The position numbers and the translations under genes are program-made. The notes beneath the pieces are model-generated. The model worked only from the letters and a program-made list of their open reading frames with translations. It was not told the DNA's origin and ran no database searches. This document shows, piece by piece, positions 35,472-47,539 of a stretch of DNA of 64,000 nt; position 1 is the stretch's first letter, and each line of letters begins with the position of its first letter. The DNA is from Acephala macrosclerotiorum (Eukaryota > Ascomycota > Leotiomycetes > Helotiales > Mollisiaceae): contig MU119426.1 in assembly GCA_014904845.1 (NCBI GenBank), forward strand, positions 28,786-92,785, in the 5' to 3' direction.

Positions 35472-38400
35472 ATGAGGTGGTTCAAGGTTCTTGGCTTGGC
35501 AGTGTTGCCAGCCGTCAATGCATCAGCTTCTACGGATTTCCTTCAGGATACGGCGAGTACAGCTCGATAGATTCCATCATCCTTCGCTAATTCATAAACA
35601 GGATCCTGCGAACTCTGGATATCTTACCAACCACAACATGGACCCCGCTGCTATCCCCTCCTATACTCTGAAGTGGAGGTCGAAATTCAACACCAACGAA
35701 TTTTTCTTTGCGAAGCCCTTAGTGTGGACGCCGCCTGGTAGCACAGTAGAGCAAGTCATCGTGGTATCGAACCAAAACAACATCAGGATTCTCGATTCAA
35801 CAACTGGGGCTACAATCAATAGCAGAACTCTTGACCCTCCCTATCTCGCTTCCGACACATCGTGCGGAGACATTACCGGTACGATCGGCATAATTGGGAC
35901 ACCAGTTATCGACCCTGCCACTGATATCATGTACTTCGTCTCGAATTCCTATAAGGGAGGTATGTTTGGGACCACGTTCGCAGTTTGAGCCTTGCTGATA
36001 TACCCAAAGCGGCTACCAGCGGAGGAGTTCTCAATGGCGAGTTTATACCACTACCCCCTTTCTGGATATTAATGTTAATGCATAGCAGCGCAAGCAAAAT
36101 TCTACGCCGTTCAACTTCCCGGACTGACCGACGTCTCTGGTTTCCCTACGGTAATCAGCGGTGCCGCCAACAATGACCCTACAAGATATTTCATCGCGGG
36201 AACGTCGAATCAAAGAGCCTCGCTGACAATGCTGGGAAACACCGTTATTGCCGGATTCGCCGGGCACTGCGACAACTTCAATTATACCGGAATGCTTGTC
36301 GGAGTGAGTAAGACCACTGGAGGCGTAACAAACATGCAGGCGATGATGGCTAGCCCAGGCGCTCCTAGCCCTCAACCTCTTAACGTTTTAACCCAAACCG
36401 GTGGGAAAGCTGGAATATGGCACAGTGGTACTGGTATTGCGACAGATACCACAGCTAACAGAATCTTCTTCGTCACCGGGTGAGTCAATTCAATCAAACT
36501 GAGTTGCGGAGGAAAATACTGACATTGTAAAGGAACGCGGTAGGAAACGGCGGCGACAATGCTGGTGGTGCGCCAGCCAATGGAAAAAGCCCTATTAGTA
36601 CACTTGAGCAAGCCACTGTTGATATGGCAGTCAGCGCCAACGGCATTTTCACACAATCTGATTACTTCGAACCGTTAGTAAACCGGGGACAAATCCCATT
36701 TCGTTTTGGAGTGTCTGGTGATTCCTCGCGGGCTTTGGTGGCAGTTGCTGACTCTCACGTCTTCCAGATATGAATACGCGTCCCTCAATGGCGGCGACAG
36801 AGATTTCGGATCTAGTGGCGCAGCTTTGTTAGATCCATACTTCTCGGGCGGCGGCGTCAGTCGTATCCTTATCGCTGGCGGCAAGAGCGGAAAGATTTAC
36901 GTCATGGACGCAAACAACTTGGGAGGGTTCAATATGGGGTCTGGAGGCGGTGATGCTGGTAATTCTGAAGGCTCTAGTTTGTTGTGGAAGCGCTAACCCC
37001 CTTCAGTGCTTCAGGTCATCACTGAGTCTGTCAGTCTTCTGAGTGGAGTGGCAAGTTATCCTGGCGAGGGTGGCTACGTGTAGTAAGTAAATTAACCCTC
37101 GACTTTGCTAATGAGCTGACGAGTGCAAAGCTTTGCTACTGCTCCAGGTCCTTTGGTTTGCTACTCTTTTGGCCTCCAAAATGGCAAGCCGTACTTCACC
37201 TTCGCGGGCCAAAGCGCTCTTACTTTTGCTGGTCGCGGTCCACCCACGGTCACGTCTTTAAATGGAAAGGCAGGCACTGGAATCGTGAGTATAATACTCT
37301 GTGTGCAAGACCTCGATGTCTAACGCCAGTTAGGTCTGGATGGCAGATGTGAACCAAGGCATCGTAGCCTACAACGCTGTGCCTGTCGGAGGCGTCTTGA
37401 CCCCGTTGCAGTACCCAGCCACGGGCAGGATCCAAAAGATGCAAAGAGTCGCATTCGGTAACGCAAGAGCATATTCCACGGTCACCAATCAAATTTTCGC
37501 CATCGCTGGAAGTAGTGCTGTTGTCACACCTTCGCTGACATGCACGCCGAGCCCGCTAGCTTTTGGAAGCGTGACCAGTGGGCAGACCTCCCTCCTCACT
37601 CTCACCTGCACAGTCGGCACGAAAGCGCTCACAATCAAGAGCACCTCCGTTGGCCTTCATATCTTCCAGATTGCCGGTGTACCAACTACGACTCTGGCAG
37701 CTGGTTCTTCCTTCCCCATTTCGGTCACGATGAATCTCACAAGTCAAGCTCTCGAAGATACTAGAGTCATTGACAAAGTTCAAGTTGTGCCTGGTACAGA
37801 GGGCGCTGCATTGAGCATTGTTGACTCCCTTGGATTCACTACGACGGTGTCACTCTCCGGAAAGGTCGTTGCGTCCGGAGGCTTCCCAGTTGTTAGCCCT
37901 TACACACTTGACTTTGGTACTTCAACTGTTGGACAAAGCGTCACCAAGACTTTCACCATCACAAATGACGGTGCTGGTGCTTTGACATTGACCTCATTCG
38001 CATACACCAATCCTAATGTCGCTGGCTCGCTGCCAGTAGCTGTGGTTCCAGGAAGCTCCACTATCGTCGGAAAAGACTTTGTCTCTTCGAATTTCCCTGC
38101 CAATGGCGCCACGATCGCCGCTGGTGCAACAACTACAATTTCAGTCACATGGTCTCCAAGCGTAGCCGGTGTTGGCTCAGCGCTCCTCACTTTCACGACC
38201 AATGGTGGAACTACTGATATCCAATTCACTGGTTCTGCTGCTGCATGCACGACTTGCGTATCAACCACTAGCACATCATCCAGGACATCCAGCAGCTCGA
38301 AAATCTCCAGCTCATCTACGCTGTCGAGCTCGTCAAAAATCAGTACATCATCAAGTATGTTAACATCTTCATCGTTTTCTTCCTCGGTCATCTCCTCATC

Positions 38401-39247
38401 GTCATCCTCGTCATCAATTCTATCCTCATCCACGTCGCTCGCTCTTGCAGCGCCATCTTCCTCTTTAGGGGTCTCATCCTCATCGTCGATCTCAGCTGCT
38501 GTTTCATCACCTCCGTCTTCACTTCTCTCCCTGACGTCTATTGTTGGTATTTCGAGCTCAAGTTCGTCGTCGCTTGCTGCTGCAATGTCATCTTCTGCAC
38601 CTTCACTCTTGTCTCTGACAGCGTCAACTCAATCTTCCTCGGCAACTTCAATCTTGTCCTCTTCGTCACTTGCTGCAGCTATGTCTTCAACAGTCGCTTA
38701 CAGTTCGTCAGGAATCTCATCTAGTTCATCGACAAAAGTCTCATCTAGTTCGTCATCGAAAGTATCTTCATCAAGCGTCGGCCCCTCAAGTGTCACAGCA
38801 AGCACTACCAAATCGAGTTCCACGTTCGTCACCTCCACCAAGTCCTCGACTGTAAGCATTGCGACTGCAACTGGTGGATATGCCTACATGGGTTGCTATT
38901 CTGAAGTTAGCAGTGGCAGGGTCCTCCCTCTCCTCCTTGCCAACAACTCAGTCACCCCTGAACTCTGCGAGTCACTGGTTTCTTCGCTCGCAGCCAAGCC
39001 GACGCCAACAATCTATCCATTCTATTACGTCGAATATCACAGGGAATGCTATGCTGGTAGCAGCTTGGCCTTCGGTACCTCGGCAGTGACTAGTTTGACT
39101 GGAATTCACGCTTGCACGGATGTCTGTAGTGGTTCTGTTGGAGCAACGGCTACTGGAACTGCGAAGTGTGGTGGTTTTGGACAATTCAATTTGTATGCCA
39201 CGAAATCGAGTGTACCTTTCGTGCCGGCTACGACGAAGAGCGTGTAA
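35472..39247 (+). CDS. Secreted beta-propeller / Ser-rich / WSC-domain cell-wall protein
   Basis: Nine exons by eye: 35472-35552, 35602-35959, 36010-36036, 36086-36479, 36533-36673, 36768-36958, 37007-37082, 37131-37284 and 37334-39247. They give 1111 residues and every junction keeps the frame. A signal peptide (MRWFKVLGLAVLPAVNASA) is followed by a PQQ/quinoprotein-like propeller (about 30-520) with repeated small strands such as VIDPATDIMYFVSN and ILIAGGKSGKIYVMD. Two Ig-like ASPM/SPD-2/Hydin-type repeats follow (about 530-780; PLAFGSVTSGQTS, TLDFGTSTVGQSVTKTFTI). A very Ser-rich, presumably O-glycosylated stalk (about 783-983) leads to a C-terminal WSC domain (GCYSEV...RECYAG...CGGF, about 990-1099). 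WSC domains bind wall glucans. Introns 1 and 3 appear to use GC donors (G|GCGAGT). Role in the wall is inferred. Confidence 0.85.
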
Positions 39248-39771
39248 ACAATGATGTTAGTCAATTCGTTCAGCTTGCTGTAATGATTTTAGCGGATGGA
39301 CATATTTTGTAATGTTAATTATATATTCCGAATGTACGTGGGAAAGGATGTCATGAATTATTTGGATTCATGCCTAATGTTTGCTGTTTCCCGTTTTGAT
39401 TCTGCTTTGTTGCACATCGCACTTCTTGCGCCTTTCAAATTCGGTGATTGTTACACGATAGGAGGGCCGATCAAAGTTGAGTTAATAGATAATGTGAAAT
39501 AAAGGTAAAAATCGATGTGTTCTTAAACGAATGGTTGCCTCAAAACATGAAAACTATATATGTTGTGACGATTGTCCGGATCTTTGAACGGATACGCATG
39601 GTGTTGACTTGGCCACACCAGGTTTCTGTGATCAAGATAGTAATAAGCTATTCGCTCTAGTGAACGAATGTCTAATATTGATGAGACTGATAATAGAATA
39701 AGACAAACGTGTTTCCGACTCACGTGTTCGCTTTCGGGATCGACGTGGCTTCGGTTGGACCTTCCGGAAGC
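39248..39771. other. Intergenic spacer
   Basis: Holds the 3' flank of the WSC gene and the promoter of the next. A copy of TTTGTTGCACATCGC lies at 39406-39420. No gene is seen. Confidence 0.5.
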
Positions 39772-42518
39772 ATGACTTCGTACGACGCATCGAAATTCTC
39801 TTTCAAGATTCCTTCCCCGCATTCTCCACAAACCCCTCAAAGTCAGCACAGAACGGCAAGTCAGAGATGGGAAGTGACGGCCCGCCTTAACAATAGCGGA
39901 AAGCCATCAAGAATCTTCGACCTTCCCGATTACAATGACGTCGATCCCGCAGCTATGCGGGCCTTGAAGCCATTATCAAGATGTTCTCTCCCCGCGGTTT
40001 TGTATAGCTGGTTCTTGGTAGTTCTTCTTGCAGCAGTTTCCAATATGAAATTCTGGAAATTCTTTTCGTTCCTCCCGAGCTTCAGTTTCTGCCAAGGCAT
40101 CCAGAATGAAAGTTTGAAGGTGCGGAGAAGCATACTATTACCCCTCCAAAGTTTGAAATATTTTCGTACTCTTCGATCCCCTACTGACATCTCCCAGTAT
40201 ACATGCTATGACTCCGAATTTCTCTGCCCCGTACTGTTGGGTGAATCAACGTTGCGATGTGGGGGAGACTGCTACCTTCCGAGCATGTACTCGTGCACCA
40301 ATGACCACCTCACGTATCTTCCATCAGGCAGCAACAACACATCAGAATGTCCCACAGGGGCGACCACATTGCATCTGAGTTCGCCACCATACGAGAACTA
40401 CTTTTACTCGGACTGCCATTCGGCTTCGCAAGTCGTGATCACTTCACCTTTGTCCGACAGCGACCTGTCTGTAATTGGTCCAAGGATCATTGTGGCATGG
40501 CCAGCTGGAAATAGTGGCATTGTCATCTATTTCGAGCCCGAGAATGGTGCGAATGGGACTCTGGGGATTCGACTTCGAAATTCAACTCTAGGAAGTCCGC
40601 TGGGTCCGATTTACAATGACAACAAAGGCGCGAATGCAAGTGTTGGAATCACGACAGAGATTGAATTCAACAGCTCAGCTACCATTTCAGTAGCTATTCT
40701 TGGCAGCATCCGAACTATTCGAGACTTTACCGAAGGTCCGAGTCTGCTTCACCCGGATATTCAGGATGCTGTCAAGTATACAAACATCGCAGATGGAGTG
40801 GAGATCAGCAGACCCTGGCTCGACAACATCACGACGACGGCACTCTCGTTCGCCGGCAGCGATGCATCGATACAGCTCAACAATAACACAGTTACACTTG
40901 AAGCAGGAATATACACCTTCAACGCTTCTTTCAACTACCCACAACTAACTCAGTTGAGTTCGAAAGAGGTGTTGAGCCCTTCATCAGCTGACTTGATCAC
41001 TCAGTCTCCTATTCAGACCAGTTCCCTATCGTTTCTGTCCTACGCTACCAAACTCACGGCAGGTGCTTGGCGCTTCCTGACGTACTTTGGCCGAGACTCG
41101 ATGATTGCAGCTTTGCTCCTTGAGCCAGTTCTGAGTCAAGGCAAAGGTGGGGCAATCGAGGCTGTGATTGCGGGGGTCTTGGAAAGGATCAACAGTACCG
41201 ATGGCTCCGTGTGCCACGAGGAGACAATTGGGTGAGTTTTGAAGATCGAATGAATATGAACCTCTAGATGTGCTGATATAGACAGTGATTACGCCACTTG
41301 GACGAATCTGCAAAACAACATCACTAGCACGGCTCCATTATGTGACTACAAAATGGTATGACCCCTCCTCTTGTTTAACTCAGAATTGACTAACTGATGC
41401 AGATCGACTCAGATTACTACCTCCCAGTCCTTATGGACAAATACTTCCTACAGAACTCGATCGGCTCCTCTCGGTCTTCGGGCTTTCTAGGAACGGCGGC
41501 AACCGTTCTCTCGGAGAACACCAACCTAACATATCTTGACCTCGCCAAAATCAATGCAAATAAGATCGTTACCCTCGCCGCACCATTCGCGGCGTCAGGC
41601 GGCCAAACGAAAGATAACCTCATGCATCTCAAAGAAGGACAAATCGTCGGAGAATGGCGAGACAGTACATACGGCATCGGTGGAGGACGGATTCCATTCG
41701 ACGTCAATACTGCTCTCGTACCAGCTGCATTACGATCCATCGCTTCCCTGTCGCGAGCGGGGAATTTCGATTTCAACGCTACACTCGTAGACCAATACGC
41801 TCAAGTCTGGGAAGACACCACGCTGTCGTTCTTTGAGATCTCGATCCCGCTTCCAACCGCCCAAACCCTACTTGAGAACTACACTGTAAGTTCCAATATT
41901 TCAGGCCTCGACTCACAAGCCTCAATACTCGACTCGAATGTCACATTCCACGCACTAGCCTTAGAAGGAAATAACGACCTCTCCCAAGTTGCCGTCATGA
42001 ACACCGACACCTGCTTCCGGCATTTCCTCCTCAATACGACGAACCAATCTCAATTAACATCCTTCTTAAACAGCACCGCAAACAGTATCCGTCTTCGCTT
42101 CCCAGCCGGCTTGATGACTGATGTTGGCATGCTGGTCGCGAATCCAGCATATGGAGGAGATCCAATTTATTCCAAGAATTGGACGACGGGCGATTATCAT
42201 GGGACTGTGGTTTGGAGTTGGCAGCTTGCTATGATGGCTAAAGGACTAGAACTTCAACTCGGACGATGCAACTCCAGCTCGATCCCGGACTTTTGCAAGA
42301 CGGATGTGTATGCCAATGTCAAGCAAGCGTATAATGTGCTTTGGGATGGTATTGAAGCCAATGAAGAGCATTTGAGTACAGAGGTTTGGAGCTGGACTTA
42401 TGCGAATGGGAAGTTCAGCTACATTGATTTGGGAGCATTGCAGGCGACGGAGAGTGATATCGTCCAACTTTGGAGTTTGACGTTCTTGGCCGTGACAAGG
42501 GACGCGGGGTTGAGATGA
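39772..42518 (+). CDS. Six-hairpin glycosidase-like (glycogen-debranching-like) protein, probably membrane anchored or secreted
   Basis: Four exons, 39772-40119, 40198-41231, 41286-41355 and 41403-42518, give 855 residues. The first intron is 78 bases, so the frame stays open through it; its CTGAC...CCCAG end and the new Cys-rich start (YTCYDSEFLCP) support splicing. From the ATG at 39772, residues 1-80 are hydrophilic, followed by one hydrophobic helix (AVLYSWFLVVLLAAVSN), which suggests a type II anchor. A shorter product could start at the ATG at 40045 with a signal-like MKFWKFFSFLPSF. The catalytic-type half has TYFGRDSMIAALLLEP, CHEETIGDYATW, GIGGGRIPFDVNTALVPAA and DYHGTVVWSWQLAMMAKGLE, as in (alpha/alpha)6 glycosidases. 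Many Asn-X-Thr/Ser sites indicate passage through the secretory pathway. The precise substrate is unknown. Confidence 0.8.
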
Positions 42519-42651
42519 TGTATGGTTGATCGACTTGAGTTATTATAAAGACCTTAGCTGAGCATGCGCCGTTCATCAGAACTTCATCGCCATGAACCAC
42601 GAGTCAACGACGTCGTCCCGTAGAACTGACGGTCTTGTTCCTAGCGTTCCC

Positions 42652-43654
42652 TTAACTGCTATTCGCGCAGGTGGCGTTCGCGGCACTCAGACTAATGCAC
42701 CCTCCAGTACTGTTTTCCTCAAAGATACCTCCGTAGATGATACCTTCATTAATACCACTCTCCTGAAAACCCTGCCTCGTGACATCTGTCAAGTTATTTC
42801 CCGTTGGTTTCTTCAACGCCCCAAAGTGGAATTGTCCTTGGCCAGAGATGTCGTTCGCGACTGGTGCAGTGACGTTTGCAAGCGGGGTGTTGTTGGTGGA
42901 ATATAAGACTTGAGTCGTGTTCAAGTTGAAGTCTAGGACAACTCCAAAATTATGCCATGTGTCGGCTGTGAAACTCGTATTAAATAGGTTCTGGACGACT
43001 GCCGCGTTCACGTTTCCCTGCAGCACTAATAAATTCGGATCTTGGCCAGCCTGTTTGCCCCGCATCAGTACATCTTATTCACACATCTGTAAGCAATCAC
43101 TCACTGGTTGACCGGAAATGGTACCCGTCTTTAGCACAAATTGATTCGTCGAAAACGCCGCATTTTCAAGAAACACGAGCTGGTACTCATGACTCAGGTT
43201 GAATGGTCTCGCTGTATCTTTCATGATCGAGAAATGGAGGGTCTTGAGTCCGAGAGTCGAGGGATCTGTGCCATTATTGGAAGCGGGTAGGAGTTCTGCG
43301 CGGCGGAAACCGGTTTGGATGTCTGTTGCCGAAGGCGCGAAGATGGATTGGTCAGAGAGGGTGACTTCGACGGGGAGGGAGCCGTTGGTGTCGAACAATG
43401 AGCCGGCAATGTCGGGAAGTAGGACGACTTCACTCATTGTAAGGTCTGCAAGGTGTTATTTTATCTGTGGGAAGGTAGGGAAAGGGTGGTGTACTTTGTC
43501 CAAAGACAAATTTCGTGTTGAATGGACTGGTTGTGGCATCGAATGAAGCAGCGGTGCTGCCAGCAGGGACTCGGCCGTCAAATTGAATCGGACAATTCTG
43601 AGCAATGGCTGCAGAGGCCATTACCAGAGAAGTGAATGCGGATATCAAACCCAT
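42652..43654 (-). CDS. Glycoside hydrolase family 131 glucanase
   Basis: Three exons, 43654-43495, 43445-43105 and 43050-42652, with 49- and 54-base GT-AG introns; the product is 299 residues. A signal peptide (MGLISAFTSLVMASAAIAQ) precedes CPIQFDGRVP, the typical mature start of GH131. Family motifs follow: SPFNTKFVFGQ, LPDIAGSLFD, SDQSIFAPS, QTGFRRAELLP, KTLHFSIMKDT, HEYQLVFLE, STNQFVLKTGTISGQ, WHNFGVVLDF, SGQGQFHFGALKKPTG and SGINEGIIYGGIFEE. GH131 enzymes act on beta-1,3/1,4- and 1,6-linked glucans and are secreted by plant-associated fungi. It is convergent with the glycosidase-like gene ending at 42518, with only 133 bases between the stop codons. Confidence 0.92.
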
Positions 43655-44833
43655 TGTAAAGAACGACTTGTGATTAGGATTGAACGAATGTAGAATTTCT
43701 CGAGAAAATAGTGAGACTGCAGACCAAAGTGAGGTATGAAGCAGGCATTGCATATAAGTACCGTTCGTTCGGCACTAGTACACACCCTTTCCGAGACTCC
43801 AAGACCTTGGCGCGCTTGCGAATCGTCCCAACTTCATCTCTGGAGGAACTTTAATTGAAAACGAACCTCTGTGAAAAAGTAAGATCAGCATTAATGCTCT
43901 AATGCTCTCCATCATGACACCAGTTTCATCGGATAAAGTTGTGACGACACAAGCTAACGGTGTCGCAAGCGATTCGCTTTTATTCGCTTTGCCAGAACTA
44001 CTAGCAAGTGCATGCAAATACAAGGGTGTATCCTGGATAATTGGAGTAGAATCCGCAAAGGCCGATGATCCAGGGAAACTCAAATTCGGAATCGGATGCA
44101 GGAACAACGTCCCGGGCCGACTCGGCGGAAACTTCATGTGTTTCAGAAGTATTGGAGCAAATAAATGGAACTCATACTCGATTCTGTACGAGGGAAGAAT
44201 ATAAATATTTATAGTCCCCAGATCAAACTGCTCCTGGGCCTCCTACTCCCAAATTCATCGCGCTTCCTGAAGTTTTGGTTTTCAAACAAAAATGGTTAGT
44301 TGGTCATTTGATATACCGGAAAGAAGGTGTTAGGCGCAGCGACATTGATAATAGATATTTATCCTCAATAGATCGTAGACATGATTGTGACGACTTTCGG
44401 AGCGTTCCCTTGGCACTGGTAGTAGTATGCTGTGCGATGTTAGAGTTAGTTTTGCGCTGACGCATGCGGCTCCCCACGAAAGCAGTGCTCCAGACTTTCA
44501 CTTCAAACTTTTTGAAAAACTAACTACAAAACTTAAAAATATCCACTTTAAGCCTTTACAAGGGTTTTATGACTTTTATAAAAGCTTTGAAACTACGTGA
44601 AGCGGGTAAATAAGCTTTCGTATGCTTTTATAAGGGTTGGAAACAAGGATTAAAGCTACTCGAAAAATTGAAATCAAAAGTTTGATTTGGGCAAGTCCTT
44701 GTGCGTAGGCATAATAGGCGTGGGCGGGTGTGCAAGCACAGGCAAGAGAAAGGCAAAGAGCTTTTAGAGGATTGAAAATTCTCTAAGAAATGAAAAGTAA
44801 ATTTTTAGCTTGCGTGCTGCGCTGAGCCTCAAA
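43655..44833. other. Intergenic region
   Basis: Promoter of the GH131 gene on the left. Overlapping opposite-strand frames at 43775-44137 and 43902-44204 have no motif. A short stretch near 44510-44650 has several near-repeats of CTTTTATAA and GGGTT (for example TTTTATGACTTTTATAAAAG). No gene is seen. Confidence 0.4.
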
Positions 44834-44854
44834 TCCCCCTCCTCCCCCCCCCCC

Positions 44855-44895
<41 letters not shown>
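44834..44895. repeat. Poly-C tract
   Basis: Nearly pure C from 44835, interrupted by single T bases at about 44840, 44843 and 44855, then 40 uninterrupted C bases from 44856 to 44895. It lies 15 bases beyond the likely stop codon of the small secreted protein gene, on its 3' side. The true length is uncertain because homopolymers are error-prone. Confidence 0.9.
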
Positions 44896-44896
<1 letters not shown>

Positions 44897-44909
44897 CGGT
44901 CTCTCATTC

Positions 44910-45204
44910 TTAGCAAACCCAGTCGCAAATGAGAGCACCGAATCGGAGGCCCTTCTCAACTGTCTGTGGCAGAGGGAGGTGATGTGATTGTTTGTTCGAC
45001 TGATAAGGGTCAGTCGCGAAACTGGGGATTACTGGTGCAGAACTCACTGGATGGAGGTGGAACTGAGGCAGCGACAAGCTCCCGTTTTAATACGTCCGAG
45101 TCAAAGGTAGAGCCGCCAATGAAAGTCAACGTGACGGCAGCCTGAGACGCAGCGGAGTTCGCAAGGGCTAGAACAGCTGCGACGGCAAACTTGGAGAAAA
45201 GCAT
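44910..45204 (-). CDS. Small secreted protein (about 68 residues)
   Basis: ATG at 45204. A clear signal peptide (MLFSKFAVAAVLALANSAAS) precedes AAVTLTFIGG and a short mature part. Exon 1 can read to a stop at 45010 (64 residues), but a strong donor (A|GTGAGTT) at 45047 and an acceptor (GCCACAGACAG) at 44960 allow a second exon, 44959-44910. That gives a 68-residue protein ending ALICDWVC. I prefer the spliced model because it adds a Cys pair and has good splice signals, but both are possible. A TATA box lies about 95 bases upstream. The mature peptide has no family I recognise. The poly-C tract begins just past the stop. Confidence 0.5.
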
Positions 45205-46626
45205 CCTGGCGAGACTGTTTTCGAGAGTGAAAAGGCACTTAGGTAACGTATGATGTGTGAAGTGAGATAAGAAGCTCGAAGGAGGACTGTCGGTCTTATA
45301 TATAGCACAATTGATAAAATTTAGATTCCCATCTCATCAATTCCAATTTATTTCATTTCAACAATTCCAAGATGCAGATGGCGAGCCGAGGTATGTCTGA
45401 CCACTTGGCTAACAGAACCAAACTCTGGGTAAATCGATACATGGGATCGAACACGATGCGGATTGTAAGGCTCAACATGATGCTGTGAATAGTAGAGATA
45501 CCGTCCTTCCTTGAAAGTGTGACTTCTGTTCGGAACGTCATTGAATCGGTCAGCAAAGGTTTAATCCACACCCATAGGAAAGCTTATGATGAGCTGATAG
45601 GGGGGTATTTAGCCAGACTGAGGTGCTGCTCCGCGGCACCGAAGGAATCTGCTGGCCGCCTATTCAAGGTTGATTGGGAAGTTTTGAATATGGGGAAACA
45701 AATGGTGGAAATATATAATCACCGCATTGCATACTTCGAAGTGCGCCTCATCGTTCGAGATCCACCTCAGAGGTCAACAAACTTGCACCTGCAGCAGACG
45801 GGATCGGACGAACCCATTGTTGGGTCTGTATGCAAGAAAATGTTCGATGCACAACTATATCAGATATAGCCTAGAAGCGAACGACGATGTTCGAAGGCGC
45901 GTCTCGGATATCGCCATAATATAAGAAACCTTGACTAACGATGTCAACTTTATTTGTCTCCAATAATACATGGCGGCGATGTGGGTCCGACAGCCCGACC
46001 GGAAATCCGTGACTTGACGAGATTGTGCAGGAATATTGCAGACGGTATAGCATTTTCTCATACGCTGTCAAAATGTACGAGGTACAGAGATAGGAAAAAT
46101 TTGATGGATGGAGAGGGCCGTCTTGGGAGCAAAGCTTTCTTTTGCCCTATCTGTCACGGTTTCAGGTAAAACTGATGGGAGAAAAAGAAAAAAGCAGATA
46201 ACTTTCAACAGCTGCAGTAGAGGCACGGGCTTATACAGTACTCGACCTCAAACAGTGATTGGCCAAGGATCACGAGACAGCATACGGACGTAAACATTGT
46301 GTGGAGCTGGTGCGAAGGACGGCAGAGCTCGCATGGATCGATGGAATTCCAGCAAGATGAAAAAGTGTTTTTGAACTTAAAAGAAAGTAGAGAGACCGAA
46401 AGCATGAAGTTAAACATGAAAATAAAGACGAGAAGGACCGAGATTTTGTGGCAGATATCGGAACGGATTAAAGATTCACCGGATGTGGGGGTAGCTTTTG
46501 ATCCGATTATGCGCTTCCCTCAGATTGAAATTCTTTAGAAAACCATCTCGTTCGACAGATATTTTTCACATCTCTCACCGTTTATCGTATCTCGAAACAG
46601 CCTTGAATCTCAAGATCTTGTGCAAC
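45205..46626. other. Divergent intergenic region
   Basis: Promoters of the small secreted protein gene (left) and the ubiquitin hydrolase gene (right). Open frames of 60-116 codons at 45519-46538 show no motif. No repeat was found. Confidence 0.45.
45297..45304 (-). promoter_or_regulatory. TATA box of the small secreted protein gene
   Basis: Reverse-strand GCTATATATAAG about 95 bases before the ATG at 45204. Confidence 0.5.
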
Positions 46627-47539
46627 ATGACGAAACTTCCCGAAGCCCAGCTCTCTGGAGAAGCTCAAGCTCCGATCGATGACCCAGATGTGCCAAAGGG
46701 CCGCAAGGCTTTCGTACCCCTTGGTAGGCCTGCTGGACTTTTTCGACCATGTCCAATATCTGCCAGGTCTATGCTAATTCATCTCTAGAGAACAACCCAG
46801 AAGTAATGACCTCCCTGGTTCACAAGCTTGGACTTTCGCCTACTCTCTCTTTCCACGACGTCTTCAGTATCGATGATCCCGAACTTCTCGCCTTCGTTCC
46901 CCGACCTGCTAGCGCGCTGTTGCTGGTATTCCCAATCAGCAAATCATACGAGACTTTCAGGGTACAGGAGGACGAGGATAATAAGGATTACGAGGGAAAG
47001 GGCACTGGTGAACCTGTTATTTGGTACAAGCAGACGATCCGGAATGCCTGTGGGTTGATTGGTATTCTGCATGCTGTCAGTAATGGGAATTCGAGAGACT
47101 ATATCAGTACGTTCGCGACATCTATGAGGATTGAGAGTTGGACTGATTATATGCAGCGTCTGGTTCGGATCTCGAGAAGTTGATAAAGGACGCCATACCG
47201 CTAGCACCGAAGGAACGAGCAGATCTCCTCTACGACTCCCAAGCTCTCGAGAACGCACACGCGAGTGCCGCTTCACAGGGACAAAGCAATGCACCAGGTG
47301 CCGAAGACGACATCGACCTACATTACGTGTGCTTTGTGAAGGATGAGAAGAATAACTTGTGGGAGATGGATGGTCGAAGAAAGGGCCCACTGAACAGAGG
47401 GACTCTGCAAGCCCATGAAGATGTGTTGAGCGAGAAGGCTCTGGATCTAGGAGTCCGCAAATTCTTGAAGAGGGAAGTGGAAGCTGGCGGTGGTGAGCTA
47501 AGGTTCAGCCTGATCACTTTGGCACCGAGTCTTGATTGA
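46627..47539 (+). CDS. Ubiquitin carboxyl-terminal hydrolase, UCH (peptidase C12) family
   Basis: Three exons, 46627-46723, 46789-47106 and 47157-47539, give 265 residues with frame kept at both GT-AG junctions. UCH enzymes release ubiquitin from small C-terminal adducts and precursors in the cytosol and nucleus (yeast Yuh1). Catalytic landmarks are all present: the oxyanion Gln and nucleophile Cys in WYKQTIRNACGLIGILHA, the His in DLHYVCFV, and the Asp in WEMDGRRKGP. Other family features are NNPEVMTSLVHKLGL near the start and SGSDLEKLI after the crossover-loop region. Length is normal for the family. The extended N-terminus (about 33 residues before NNPEVM) is a little longer than in yeast. 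Confidence 0.9.

Noticed and set aside
37900..38433. Reverse-strand acidic frame of 177 codons
   Set aside because: It is the complement of the Ser-rich region of the WSC gene; the Asp/Glu pattern is a by-product of Ser codons.
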